Shown one piece after another: positions 1-5,457 of a stretch of 5,617 nucleotides of DNA. The stretch lies in assembly GCA_021789795.1 (NCBI GenBank), contig JAJYJA010000158.1, forward strand, positions 1 to 5,617. Reading direction: 5' to 3'. Under the pieces are notes generated by a model. It worked only from the letters and a program-made list of their open reading frames with translations. It did no database searches and was not told the origin of the DNA. Every line of letters begins with the position of its first letter. The stretch's first letter is position 1. The DNA comes from Deltaproteobacteria bacterium (GTDB lineage Bacteria; Desulfobacterota; Desulfobulbia; Desulfobulbales; VMSU01). A program made the position numbers and the translations under genes.

Positions 1-2
1 AA

Positions 3-383
3 GAGGAGATCTCCATTGACCTGATGCGCTTCGACCACGCCTTGGCGCCCGCCGGGGTGATGGATTTTCTCTTTATCAACCTCATGCTCTGGGGCCAACA
101 GGCGGGGTTCACCTGGTTCGACCTGGGCATGGCCCCCCTCTCCGGACTGGAGGGACGGGCCTTCGCGCCCCGCTGGCATTACGTCGCCGCCTTCATCGCC
201 CGGCACGGGGAGCACTTCTATCACTTCCAGGGACTGCGCCAGTACAAGGAAAAATTCGCCCCGGTCTGGCAGCCCCGATACCTCGCCTCCCCCGGCGGCG
301 TGGCCCTGCCCCAGGTCCTGGCCAACCTGACCGCGCTCATCTCCAGCGGCTGGCGGAAGACGCGGTCGAGGCCCGGAGAGTGA
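3..383 (+). CDS. mprF: MprF-like phosphatidylglycerol aminoacyltransferase, C-terminal part (5' end outside window)
   Basis: The frame is open from the window edge (EEISIDLMRFD...) and ends at TGA 381-383, giving the last 126 residues of a longer protein. The segment matches the end of the DUF2156/MprF synthase domain: a DLMR strand, MDFLF, FDLGMAPLSG, then HFYHFQGLRQYKEKFAPVWQPRYLA. In the family this cytosolic GNAT-fold domain moves an amino acid (usually lysine or alanine) from aminoacyl-tRNA onto phosphatidylglycerol, making the membrane less anionic and resistant to cationic peptides; the missing N-terminal part is normally a multi-pass flippase. The ATG at 24 is an internal methionine, not a start, since homology runs through it to the window edge. 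It is followed in the same direction by uvrC. The amino acid used cannot be told from this fragment, and small soluble DUF2156 proteins without the membrane part also exist. Confidence 0.85.
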   Translation, partial: EEISIDLMRFDHALAPAGVMDFLFINLMLWGQQAGFTWFDLGMAPLSGLEGRAFAPRWHYVAAFIARHGEHFYHFQGLRQYKEKFAPVWQPRYLASPGGVALPQVLANLTALISSGWRKTRSRPGE

Positions 384-424
384 CGATGCCCAGACCGCTG
401 GCGGCCTTCGCCGGATCCCGGCTT

Positions 425-438
425 ACGGCCAGGGCCGT
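425..438 (+). terminator. small GC hairpin between mprF and uvrC, possible weak terminator
   Basis: ACGGC and GCCGT (425-429 and 434-438) form a perfect 5-bp stem with a CAGG loop, followed by a pyrimidine tract CTTCCTCC rather than a clear T run. It lies 42 bases after the mprF-like stop. The stem is short and GC-rich palindromes are common in DNA of this composition, so it may be chance. Transcription could continue into uvrC. Confidence 0.2.
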
Positions 439-479
439 CTTCCTCCCCCACCAGACAAACTGGTGCCCGATCCGGGCTT

Positions 480-484
480 GAGGG
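480..484 (+). promoter_or_regulatory. Shine-Dalgarno supporting the GTG start of uvrC at 493
   Basis: GAGGG lies 8 bases before GTG 493-495. The longer alternative, GTG at 463, is preceded only by pyrimidines and CCAGACAAACTG with no purine-rich site. This decides the start chosen for uvrC. Confidence 0.55.
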
Positions 485-492
485 CCGCCGGA

Positions 493-2346
493 GTGGACAT
501 CCTCTCGGAAAAATTCCTAAAAGCCGTGGGGCACGGCCCGGGCGTCTATATCATGAAGGACGCCGCGGGCCAGGAACTCTACGTCGGCAAGGCCAGGGAT
601 CTCAAACGGCGGCTGGCCTCCTACCAGCGCCACCTGGGGCTGGGCTACGGCAAGACGGCGGCGATGCTCGCCAAGACCGCTACCATCGACACCATCCTCA
701 CCGCCACCGAGAAGGAGGCCCTGCTGCTTGAGGCCTCGCTGATCAAGCGCCACCGCCCCAAGTACAACGTCATCCTCCGCGACGACAAGAGCTACCCCTA
801 CCTGACGGTCACCGTGGGCGAGGAGTGGCCCCGGCTGATGGTGACCCGGCGGCGGGTCAAGGATCAGCCCCTCTTCGGGCCCTTCCCATCGGCCACGGCG
901 CTACGCGAGACCCTGCGGCTCCTGAACCGGCTCTTCCCCCTCCGCCGTTGTCCGGGCGCCACCATCCGCCCCCGGATCAGACCCTGCCTAAACCACCAGA
1001 TGCGACGCTGCCTGGCCCCCTGTCACGGCCTGATCGGCCAAGACGAGTACCAGCGACTGGTAAGCGAGCTGCTCTTGGCCTTGGGCGGCAGGAATCAGGA
1101 GTTGAAAAAACGGCTGGAGACCACCATGCGCGAGGCGGCGGCCAGGCTCGATTTCGAGCAGGCGGCCCTCTGCCGCGACCGGCTCAGGGCCCTGACCTCC
1201 ACCCTGGAGCGACAGGTGGTGGCGGCGGATCACCATCTGGATCAGGACGTATTCGGCCTCGCCCGCCAGGAGGCGGTCGCCGGTCTGGCGGTGCTGGTGA
1301 TCCGCGAGGGGGTGATCAGCGGCCAGCATCGCTACTTCCTGCCCAACCCCCTGGAGGACGACGCCCTGGTGCTGGGCGAGGCGATCAACCGCTTCTACGA
1401 GGCCGACCGCTTCGTGCCGGACGAGGTGATCGTGGGGACGCGGCCCGAGGATTACGAGACGATTGAGGACTGGCTTTCAGAGCTAAAGGGCCGGCGGGTG
1501 GCGCTGCGGGCGCCCCAACGGGGCGATCGCAGCCAATTGCTCGACATGGCAACGAAAAACGCCGCTCAGGCCATCAGCGACCATTTGACCCGCGACGAGA
1601 CTTGGGATAAGTTGGCCGCAAGCCTGGTCTCCACCCTGCATCTGCGACGGCGGCCAGAACGCATCGCCTGCCTCGACATCTCGCACCTCGCCGGCGAGCA
1701 GACGGTGGGATCGGCGGTGGCCTTTTATCAGGGGGGCAAGGAGGCGGAAGGCTACCGCCACTACCGGATCAAGACCGTGGCCGGGCCGGACGACTACGCG
1801 GCCTTAGCCGAGCTGACCCGCCGCCACCTGACCCAGGCCGAGGAGGGCGGCTTCCGGCCCGACCTCCTGCTGGTGGACGGCGGCAAGGGCCAACTGCGGG
1901 CCGTGCGGCAGGCGGTGGACGAGCTGGGGCTCGCCGGGCGGCTCGACCTGGCGGGCCTCGCCAAGGAACGGGCCGAGGAGGGAGAGAGAATCTTTCTGCC
2001 GGGCCGCAAAAATGCCCTCTCCCTGGCCCGCCACTCCCCGGTGCTCCTCCTCCTGATGCAGATCCGGGACGAGGCCCACCGCTTCGGGATTACCCGGCAC
2101 CGCCGGTGGCGGGACAAGGAGGCCATCCGCTCGGGTCTGGACGACATCCCCGGCCTCGGCCCGGCCCGGCGGCGGGCGCTGCTCACCGCCTTCGGCAGTC
2201 TGGCCCAGGCGGCTCAGGCCACGGTGGCGGAACTCGCCGCCGTCAAGGGCATCAGCCCGGCCCTGGCGGAAAAAATTCACGCCGCCCTGACGCAGGGCGG
2301 AGAGCCAACACGGATCAACCAAACCACGGGGGAGGACACAAAATGA
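493..2346 (+). CDS. uvrC: UvrC, excinuclease ABC subunit C
   Basis: UvrC is the dual nuclease of nucleotide excision repair: it joins the UvrB-DNA complex and cuts on both sides of a bulky lesion in the cytoplasm. Counted from GTG 493 (617 aa, a usual family length), the N-terminal GIY-YIG nuclease shows GVY at 17-19, YVG at 30-32, the KARDLKRR arginine region and a catalytic-type Glu at 80 (LLLEASLIK). Four cysteines at 153, 165, 173 and 177 (RRC...CLNHQMRRCLAPC) match the reported Fe-S cluster site of UvrC. A UVR motif for UvrB contact lies near 203-238. The C-terminal RNase H-like nuclease has Asp 395 (LDISH), Asp 462 (VDGGKGQ) and His 529 (DEAHRF), followed by paired helix-hairpin-helix motifs from about 549 (DIPGLGPARR, VKGISPALAEK). 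It looks intact. An in-frame GTG at 463 would add ten residues (MPDPGLRAAG) that lack family character and have no ribosome binding site; family members usually begin close to the GIY motif, which favours 493. Confidence 0.96.
   Translation: MDILSEKFLKAVGHGPGVYIMKDAAGQELYVGKARDLKRRLASYQRHLGLGYGKTAAMLAKTATIDTILTATEKEALLLEASLIKRHRPKYNVILRDDKSYPYLTVTVGEEWPRLMVTRRRVKDQPLFGPFPSATALRETLRLLNRLFPLRRCPGATIRPRIRPCLNHQMRRCLAPCHGLIGQDEYQRLVSELLLALGGRNQELKKRLETTMREAAARLDFEQAALCRDRLRALTSTLERQVVAADHHLDQDVFGLARQEAVAGLAVLVIREGVISGQHRYFLPNPLEDDALVLGEAINRFYEADRFVPDEVIVGTRPEDYETIEDWLSELKGRRVALRAPQRGDRSQLLDMATKNAAQAISDHLTRDETWDKLAASLVSTLHLRRRPERIACLDISHLAGEQTVGSAVAFYQGGKEAEGYRHYRIKTVAGPDDYAALAELTRRHLTQAEEGGFRPDLLLVDGGKGQLRAVRQAVDELGLAGRLDLAGLAKERAEEGERIFLPGRKNALSLARHSPVLLLLMQIRDEAHRFGITRHRRWRDKEAIRSGLDDIPGLGPARRRALLTAFGSLAQAAQATVAELAAVKGISPALAEKIHAALTQGGEPTRINQTTGEDTK
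2331..2335 (+). promoter_or_regulatory. Shine-Dalgarno of the sulfite reductase gene inside the uvrC 3' end
   Basis: GGAGG, within a longer GGGGGAGG run (2328-2335), stands 7 bases before ATG 2343. It sits inside the last codons of uvrC, so the downstream gene can be initiated independently as well as by coupling across the ATGA overlap. Confidence 0.8.
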
Positions 2347-2999
2347 GTGACACAGAGGGGCACGGAGCCATCCTGCAACGGGACAAGAAGACCTACGCCA
2401 TCGTTCCCCGGACGCCGGTGGGCCTGGTGAACGCCGACATCCTGGAGGCCATCGCCAGGGTGGTACGCAAGTATCAGATACCCATCGTCAAAATCACCTC
2501 TGGCCAACGTCTGGCCCTGGTGGGTCTCTCCCAAGAACAGCTCGAACCCGTCTGGGAGGAGCTGGGAACCGGGGTCGGCCAGGCCACCGCCCTCTGCCTG
2601 CACTACGTCCAGGCCTGTCCGGGCAACAGCGTCTGCAAGTTCGGGGTCAACGACTCGCTGGGCCTGGGGATGGAACTGGAGCGCGACCTGACCGGCATGG
2701 ACTTCCCGGCCAAGCTCAAGGTGGGGGTCTCGGGCTGCCCGATGTGCTGCGGCGAGAGCTACCTGCGGGATTTGGGTTTCTTCGCCAAGAACAAGGGCTG
2801 GACGGTGGTGGTGGGCGGCAATGCCGGCGGCAGGCCGCGCATCGGCGACCTGTTGGCCGCCGACCTGACTCGGGAGGAGGCGGTGGCCCTGGGGCTCAAA
2901 TTCCTGCGCCACTACCAGGAGAAAGGCAACCCCCGGGAGCGCACCGCCCGCTTCCTGCAACGGGTGGGGATCGAGGCGGTGAAGGCCGCGGTGCTGTAA
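2343..2999 (+). CDS. low-molecular-weight assimilatory-type siroheme sulfite reductase
   Basis: The protein is 218 residues and carries the nitrite/sulfite reductase siroheme-[4Fe-4S] signature: Cys 92 and Cys 98 (ACPGNSVCK, C-x5-C) and Cys 132 and Cys 136 (GCPMCCGE, C-x3-C), the last expected to bridge cluster and siroheme. An N-terminal ferredoxin-like half (TPVGLVNADILEAIARV, then QRLALVGL) precedes it. Its size matches the small monomeric assimilatory-type sulfite reductase known from Desulfovibrio vulgaris, which reduces sulfite by six electrons to sulfide; it is far shorter than the CysI or DsrA/B proteins. No redox partner is encoded nearby, so the electron donor is unknown. The start is ATG 2343, whose ATGA overlaps the uvrC stop, with a strong GGAGG 7 bases upstream; an open frame back to 2106 is only readthrough over uvrC. 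Nitrite is a possible alternative substrate. Confidence 0.85.
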   Translation: MSDTEGHGAILQRDKKTYAIVPRTPVGLVNADILEAIARVVRKYQIPIVKITSGQRLALVGLSQEQLEPVWEELGTGVGQATALCLHYVQACPGNSVCKFGVNDSLGLGMELERDLTGMDFPAKLKVGVSGCPMCCGESYLRDLGFFAKNKGWTVVVGGNAGGRPRIGDLLAADLTREEAVALGLKFLRHYQEKGNPRERTARFLQRVGIEAVKAAVL

Positions 3000-3030
3000 G
3001 GCTAAAAGACTTCCGGCGCGAGGCCCCAGG

Positions 3031-4161
3031 TCACTCGCGGGTCAGAAACGTCTCCAGCACCTGGCAGGCCAGGCGCACCTGCTCCAGCTCGATATACTCG
3101 TCGGCCTGGTGGGCCTGGTCGATGCGGCCCGGCCCCCAGATGACGCAGGGGCCGCCGTCCTGCAACTCCGAACAGTCGGTGGCGTAGCCGGCGGTGACCG
3201 CCTCCGGCTCCAAGTCCAATTCCGCAAGCGCATCCTGAAGGCGGCGGAGCAGGGGGTTGTCCATCTCGGTCTGCATCCCCCGGGCCGCGAACAGGCCCTC
3301 CACCTCGCCCCGCTGGCCCAACAGCCGAGTCAAGGCGGTGGCGACCGCCTCCGGCTGCTGGCCGGGCAGCAGCCGGACATCCACCGCGATCTGGCAGCGG
3401 TCGGGAATGACGTTGATCGAGGCCCCGCCCGCGATCTGGGTGACGGCCAGGGTCGCCTTGCCCAGTTCCGGGTGCCTCTCCCGACCCAGCCGGAAGGCGA
3501 ACACCTGCAGGTCGCCGATCACCTCCACCATGCCCAGGATGGCGTTTCGTCCCAGCTCCGGGGCCGAGGAGTGGACGGCCCGGCCGCGGGTGGTGATCCG
3601 GCAACGATAGACCCCCTTGTGGGCCTTGACGATCCTAAGCCCCGTGGGTTCAAGACAAAGGCAGAGATCAAAGCCGCCCAACTCCTCGCGCAGGGCGCGG
3701 GCCCCGGCCAGGCTGCACTCCTCGTCGATGCTGCCCGCGAAGGTCACGTCATAGGCGAGCGGCCGGCCCTGGCGGAAGAGTTGCAGGAGGACGCTCAAGG
3801 CGGTGGCGAGCGGGCCTTTGTCGTCACAGGCCCCCCGGCCCCAGAGCCGGCCCTCCTCGATCCGGGCCGCGAAGGGGCGCTCCATGCCGGCGGCGCTCAC
3901 CGTGTCCAGGTGTCCGACCACCAGCAGCCGGGGCCGACCGGGCCGGGGGAAGCGGGCTGAAAAATTGGGCCGGCCTGGCGACACCTCCCGCACCTGACAG
4001 GCAACCCCCTGCGCCCCGCAGAGCTGGGCCAGGAATTGGGCCAAGCCCAGTTCCGGGGCGATGGGATTGGTGTCCGTGGCCCCGGAAGATTCACTGGGGA
4101 TGCGGACCAGGGACTGGATCAGGCCGATGGCCTGGTGGCTGTCGATCATGCTGCTCTCCAT
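3031..4161 (-). CDS. M20 family metallopeptidase/deacetylase (ArgE/DapE/CPG2-like)
   Basis: This 376-residue protein has the complete co-catalytic di-zinc site of the M20 family: His 84 and Asp 86 in GHLDTV, Asp 113 in GRGACDDKG, the general base Glu 147 and ligand Glu 148 in SIDEECS, Glu 171 in CLEPTG, and His 351 in QAHQADEYI. His 197 (AVHSSAPELG) lies in the inserted dimerisation domain (about 180-290), where the family places a His reaching the partner subunit's active site. Members are cytosolic amidohydrolases removing acyl or amino-acid groups. GPGRIDQAHQADEY and ATDCSELQ resemble N-acetylornithine deacetylase-type enzymes, but the substrate cannot be fixed from motifs and no biosynthetic neighbour helps. 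There is no signal peptide. Two starts are possible: ATG 4161 with AGGGA upstream, or ATG 4149 with GGAG six bases upstream, which is the better spaced site and removes only MESS. The gene converges on the sulfite reductase gene with 31 bases between stops, and its upstream region is invaded by an IS remnant. Confidence 0.93.
   Translation of the reverse strand: MESSMIDSHQAIGLIQSLVRIPSESSGATDTNPIAPELGLAQFLAQLCGAQGVACQVREVSPGRPNFSARFPRPGRPRLLVVGHLDTVSAAGMERPFAARIEEGRLWGRGACDDKGPLATALSVLLQLFRQGRPLAYDVTFAGSIDEECSLAGARALREELGGFDLCLCLEPTGLRIVKAHKGVYRCRITTRGRAVHSSAPELGRNAILGMVEVIGDLQVFAFRLGRERHPELGKATLAVTQIAGGASINVIPDRCQIAVDVRLLPGQQPEAVATALTRLLGQRGEVEGLFAARGMQTEMDNPLLRRLQDALAELDLEPEAVTAGYATDCSELQDGGPCVIWGPGRIDQAHQADEYIELEQVRLACQVLETFLTRE
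4156..4159 (-). promoter_or_regulatory. Shine-Dalgarno favouring the internal ATG 4149 of the M20 gene
   Basis: On the minus strand GGAG is followed by AGCAGC and then ATG (4149-4147), a 6-base spacing. It overlaps the first ATG (4161-4159). The upstream start relies on AAGGGAT about 8 bases before it, a weaker match. Confidence 0.4.
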
Positions 4162-4196
4162 TGTAACTATCCCTTAATTTAGCCCTAGTTAACCCC

Positions 4197-4350
4197 TGAG
4201 GTGGTCCGGATTGATTGGACAGCGTCAGACCGTTTTTAAGTGGAATGTTGCTCCGGGTCATGCTACCTTTTCTTGTTGTAATGTGCTCCAGTAAACTTCT
4301 TTTGGCGACTTTTTGTTGAGCCCCTGGTGGCGGCGCTGTTTGTTGTAAAC
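4197..4350 (-). mobile_element. 3' remnant of an IS3 family insertion sequence
   Basis: On the minus strand this stretch holds the last 30 codons of an IS3-type transposase, then about 60 non-coding bases, ending ...GGACCACCTCA at 4197. Read on the plus strand the end is TGAGGTGGTCC, which has the 5'-TG terminal dinucleotide usual for IS3 elements and the GGTGGACC-like look I associate with one IS3 subgroup. The other terminus and most of the transposase are absent. The fragment stops near 4350, where the IS4-type element begins. Target duplications cannot be assessed because only one end remains. G+C is clearly lower than in the genes to the left. Confidence 0.7.
4258..4350 (-). pseudogene. 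IS3 family transposase, C-terminal 30 codons only
   Basis: The minus-strand frame from 4350 to TGA 4260-4258 encodes 30 residues beginning VYNKQRRHQGLNKK and continuing SPKEVYWSTLQQEKVA. This is the end of the DDE integrase core of IS3 transposases, where a YN-x-x-R-x-H-x-x-L-x-x-x-x-P-x-E-x-Y pattern follows the catalytic Glu. In the same frame a TGA lies just upstream (4353-4351) and residues beyond it (WSPTSNSES) do not look like the family, so the gene is broken here. It has no start and no catalytic residues and cannot be functional. Confidence 0.75.
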
Positions 4351-4362
4351 TCAACTTTCGGA

Positions 4363-4395
4363 GTTGCTGGTTGGCGACCAGATAAGCGCCGCAAC
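4363..4395 (+). repeat. hairpin near the IS4 left end
   Basis: CTGGT (4367-4371) and ACCAG (4377-4381) form a 5-bp stem around TGGCG, flanked further out by GTTG (4363-4366) and CAAC (4392-4395). Together with the adjacent CAACT/AGTTG palindrome this makes a structured IS end. Some IS elements use such structures to block transcription or translation entering from outside; that role here is only inference. Confidence 0.3.
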
Positions 4396-4420
4396 TTATT
4401 GAAAAAACGTGATATTTAAC

Positions 4421-4449
4421 GTGAAATGCCCTTCGCTTTTTGATATATT
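4421..4449 (+). promoter_or_regulatory. candidate promoter of the IS4 transposase
   Basis: TATATT (4444-4449) could serve as a -10 box, with GTGAAA (4421-4426, four of six matches to TTGACA) 17 bases upstream. A start near 4456 would give a leader of about 37 bases before ATG 4493. The match is modest and the region is AT-rich enough for alternatives. Confidence 0.3.
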
Positions 4450-4463
4450 GGCTTTGCGAAAAG

Positions 4464-4481
4464 ATCAACAATATCAACAAT
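4464..4481 (+). repeat. tandem 9-bp repeat ATCAACAAT x2 in the transposase leader
   Basis: ATCAACAAT occurs twice in perfect tandem (4464-4472, 4473-4481), ending 11 bases before the transposase ATG. It lies within the likely 5' leader. It could be a slippage product or a site affecting transposase expression; no function is shown by the sequence. Confidence 0.6.
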
Positions 4482-4492
4482 GAAGAGCACAA

Positions 4493-5377
4493 ATGGACAT
4501 TGCCATCCAATTTGAGATAGAGCAAGAAACAAGACGCCTGCAAAGTGCAGTACGATCGTTCTTTGACAACTTCTCGGTAGGCACCTTTTTGAACCGCTCC
4601 GGCATCAGGAAGCTCAAAGGGGCCTCCCCCTTGACCGTATTCGAGGCTATATTCATGCTGGCTTTCCGCGGTCAAAATTTCTACCGGGGCATTGTCCTCA
4701 ATGAGCAACTGCCTTTCCAGAAAGACGCGGCATATGAACTGCTGGAAAATCCCCGCTACAATTGGCGGCAGTTTCTCCTCAGGCTGGCCATGAGAGTCAT
4801 TTCGGTGATTGAGCTGTTGACCAGCGAGGAGAGGGAGAAGGTGCTGATTGCCGATGACAGCAACTATGATCGGGATCGCTCCAAGAAAGTCGAATTGCTG
4901 GCTCGAATTTTTGACCACAACAGTGGCAAGTATCTCAAGGGGTTCAAGGTATTGACCCTCGGCTGGTGCGACGGCGTAACCTTCTTGCCTCTGGATTTTA
5001 TTCTGAAATCCTCGGCCAACGTTGCCAATAGAATTCAGGGCATCATCAAGAAGAATTTGGACAAGCGGACTTGCGGTTATAAGCGTCGGCAAGAGGCAAT
5101 GACCAAATCCACCGAGGCGCTTGAGGTGATGGTGAAACGGGCTATGGCCTTGGGAGTCAGGGCCGACTACCTTCTTATGGACAGTTGGTTCTGCTTCGCC
5201 AGCCTGATGGCGAAGCTTGCTGCTCATTTGCCAGTCATCTGCATGACCAAGGACATAGCGAGCAATTTTTATCGGTATCAGGATGTCCCGCTGCGGCTGG
5301 GCACGCTTTACCAGGGGTGCATCCGAAGTTTATGGCCAAAATCTATGCGCTTGATTATTAAAAATATTTATTTGTGA
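4493..5377 (+). pseudogene. IS4 family transposase, C-terminally truncated
   Basis: Residues 1 to about 273 look like an IS4-type DDE transposase: an N-terminal helical region with SGIRKLKGASPLTVFEAIFMLAF, then the first catalytic Asp in LIADDSNYDRDRSKKVELLARIFDH (Asp 121/122), and the second Asp in ADYLLMDSWF (Asp 230). The third acidic residue, which the family carries well downstream in a Y-R-E-K signature, is missing. From about residue 274 the sequence (CIRSLWPKSMRLIIKNIYL) is not transposase-like, and the frame runs on by chance into AT-rich DNA to TGA 5375-5377. Family members usually exceed 400 residues; this has 294. The start is ATG 4493 with a weak GAAGAG upstream (4482-4487). It should be unable to transpose, although an N-terminal fragment could still bind IS ends. 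It does not match the codon composition of the genes to the left. Confidence 0.8.
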
Positions 5378-5400
5378 TTTTGCAAACTTGATTGCAAAAT
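5377..5400. repeat. perfect inverted repeat, 9-bp arms with 6-base spacer (TTTTGCAA type)
   Basis: ATTTTGCAA (5377-5385) and TTGCAAAAT (5392-5400) are perfect inverted copies separated by ACTTGA. The arms are AT-rich with no trailing T run, so a terminator is unlikely. It sits about 28 bases upstream of the predicted -10 box of the next gene, where a regulator could bind. Confidence 0.7.
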
Positions 5401-5404
5401 TAGA

Positions 5405-5433
5405 TTAAATAAATTTATAAAATATGGTATAAT
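5405..5433 (+). promoter_or_regulatory. candidate extended -10 promoter of the gene at 5458
   Basis: TGG-TATAAT (5425-5433) is a perfect extended -10 element (TGn plus consensus TATAAT). A weak -35, TTAAAT (5405-5410), stands 17 bases upstream; extended -10 promoters tolerate this. Transcription would begin near 5440, leaving a short leader of about 18 bases. Confidence 0.65.
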
Positions 5434-5454
5434 ATCTCCAACACAGGAGATATT
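5431..5454. promoter_or_regulatory. perfect palindrome over the -10 box, start site and Shine-Dalgarno (operator candidate)
   Basis: AATATCTCC (5431-5439) and GGAGATATT (5446-5454) are perfect inverted copies with a 6-base spacer. The left arm overlaps the end of TATAAT and the right arm contains GGAG, 8 bases before ATG 5458. Because the predicted transcript starts about 5440, the left arm would not be transcribed from this promoter, so a DNA operator for a dimeric repressor fits better than an RNA hairpin. If transcription comes from further upstream, the same palindrome would hide the ribosome binding site in RNA. Confidence 0.6.
5446..5449 (+). promoter_or_regulatory. Shine-Dalgarno of the gene at 5458, inside the palindrome
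   Basis: GGAG is placed 8 bases before ATG 5458 and forms part of the right arm of the inverted repeat, so access to it could depend on whether that repeat is paired or bound. Confidence 0.65.
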
Positions 5455-5457
5455 GCC

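Larger units (their letters stand above)
4351..5325 (+). mobile_element. IS4 family insertion sequence, right end missing
   Basis: The element carries a plus-strand IS4-type transposase and about 140 bases of left flank. The left limit is placed where IS3 transposase similarity stops (about 4350), next to a short palindrome CAACT-TTCGG-AGTTG (4352-4366); the exact terminal repeat is not proven. The right limit is where transposase similarity ends and composition falls sharply (about 5312-5340). No right terminal repeat matching the left end is visible, and roughly the last quarter to third of a usual IS4 transposase is gone. Its G+C is intermediate between the chromosomal genes and the AT-rich right end, so the window has three compositional zones. 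Confidence 0.65.

Noticed and set aside
825..1466. Plus-strand frame of 213 codons inside uvrC
   Set aside because: It is Pro/Gly/Arg-rich shadow coding in GC-rich DNA, fully inside the well-supported uvrC.
2106..2342. N-terminal extension of the sulfite reductase frame upstream of ATG 2343
   Set aside because: It lies inside uvrC, is a low-complexity Gly/Arg/Pro-rich translation typical of an out-of-frame GC-rich gene, and a strong ribosome binding site supports 2343.
3000..3030. Possible bidirectional terminator between the convergent sulfite reductase and M20 genes
   Set aside because: The 31-base gap has no clear stem-loop followed by a T run on either strand.
3109..3960. Plus-strand frame of 283 codons opposite the M20 gene
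   Set aside because: The minus-strand gene has every M20 metal-site motif; the plus frame has none and is a composition artefact.
4091..5227. Long minus-strand open frame of 378 codons across the M20 start, the IS remnant and the transposase
   Set aside because: It is antisense to the IS4 transposase, crosses two element boundaries, and shows no recognisable domain. The convincing IS3 tail lies in a different minus frame.
5377..5400. Inverted repeat as an intrinsic terminator for the transposase frame
   Set aside because: The stem is AT-rich with only two G-C pairs and no T tract follows, so termination is unlikely.
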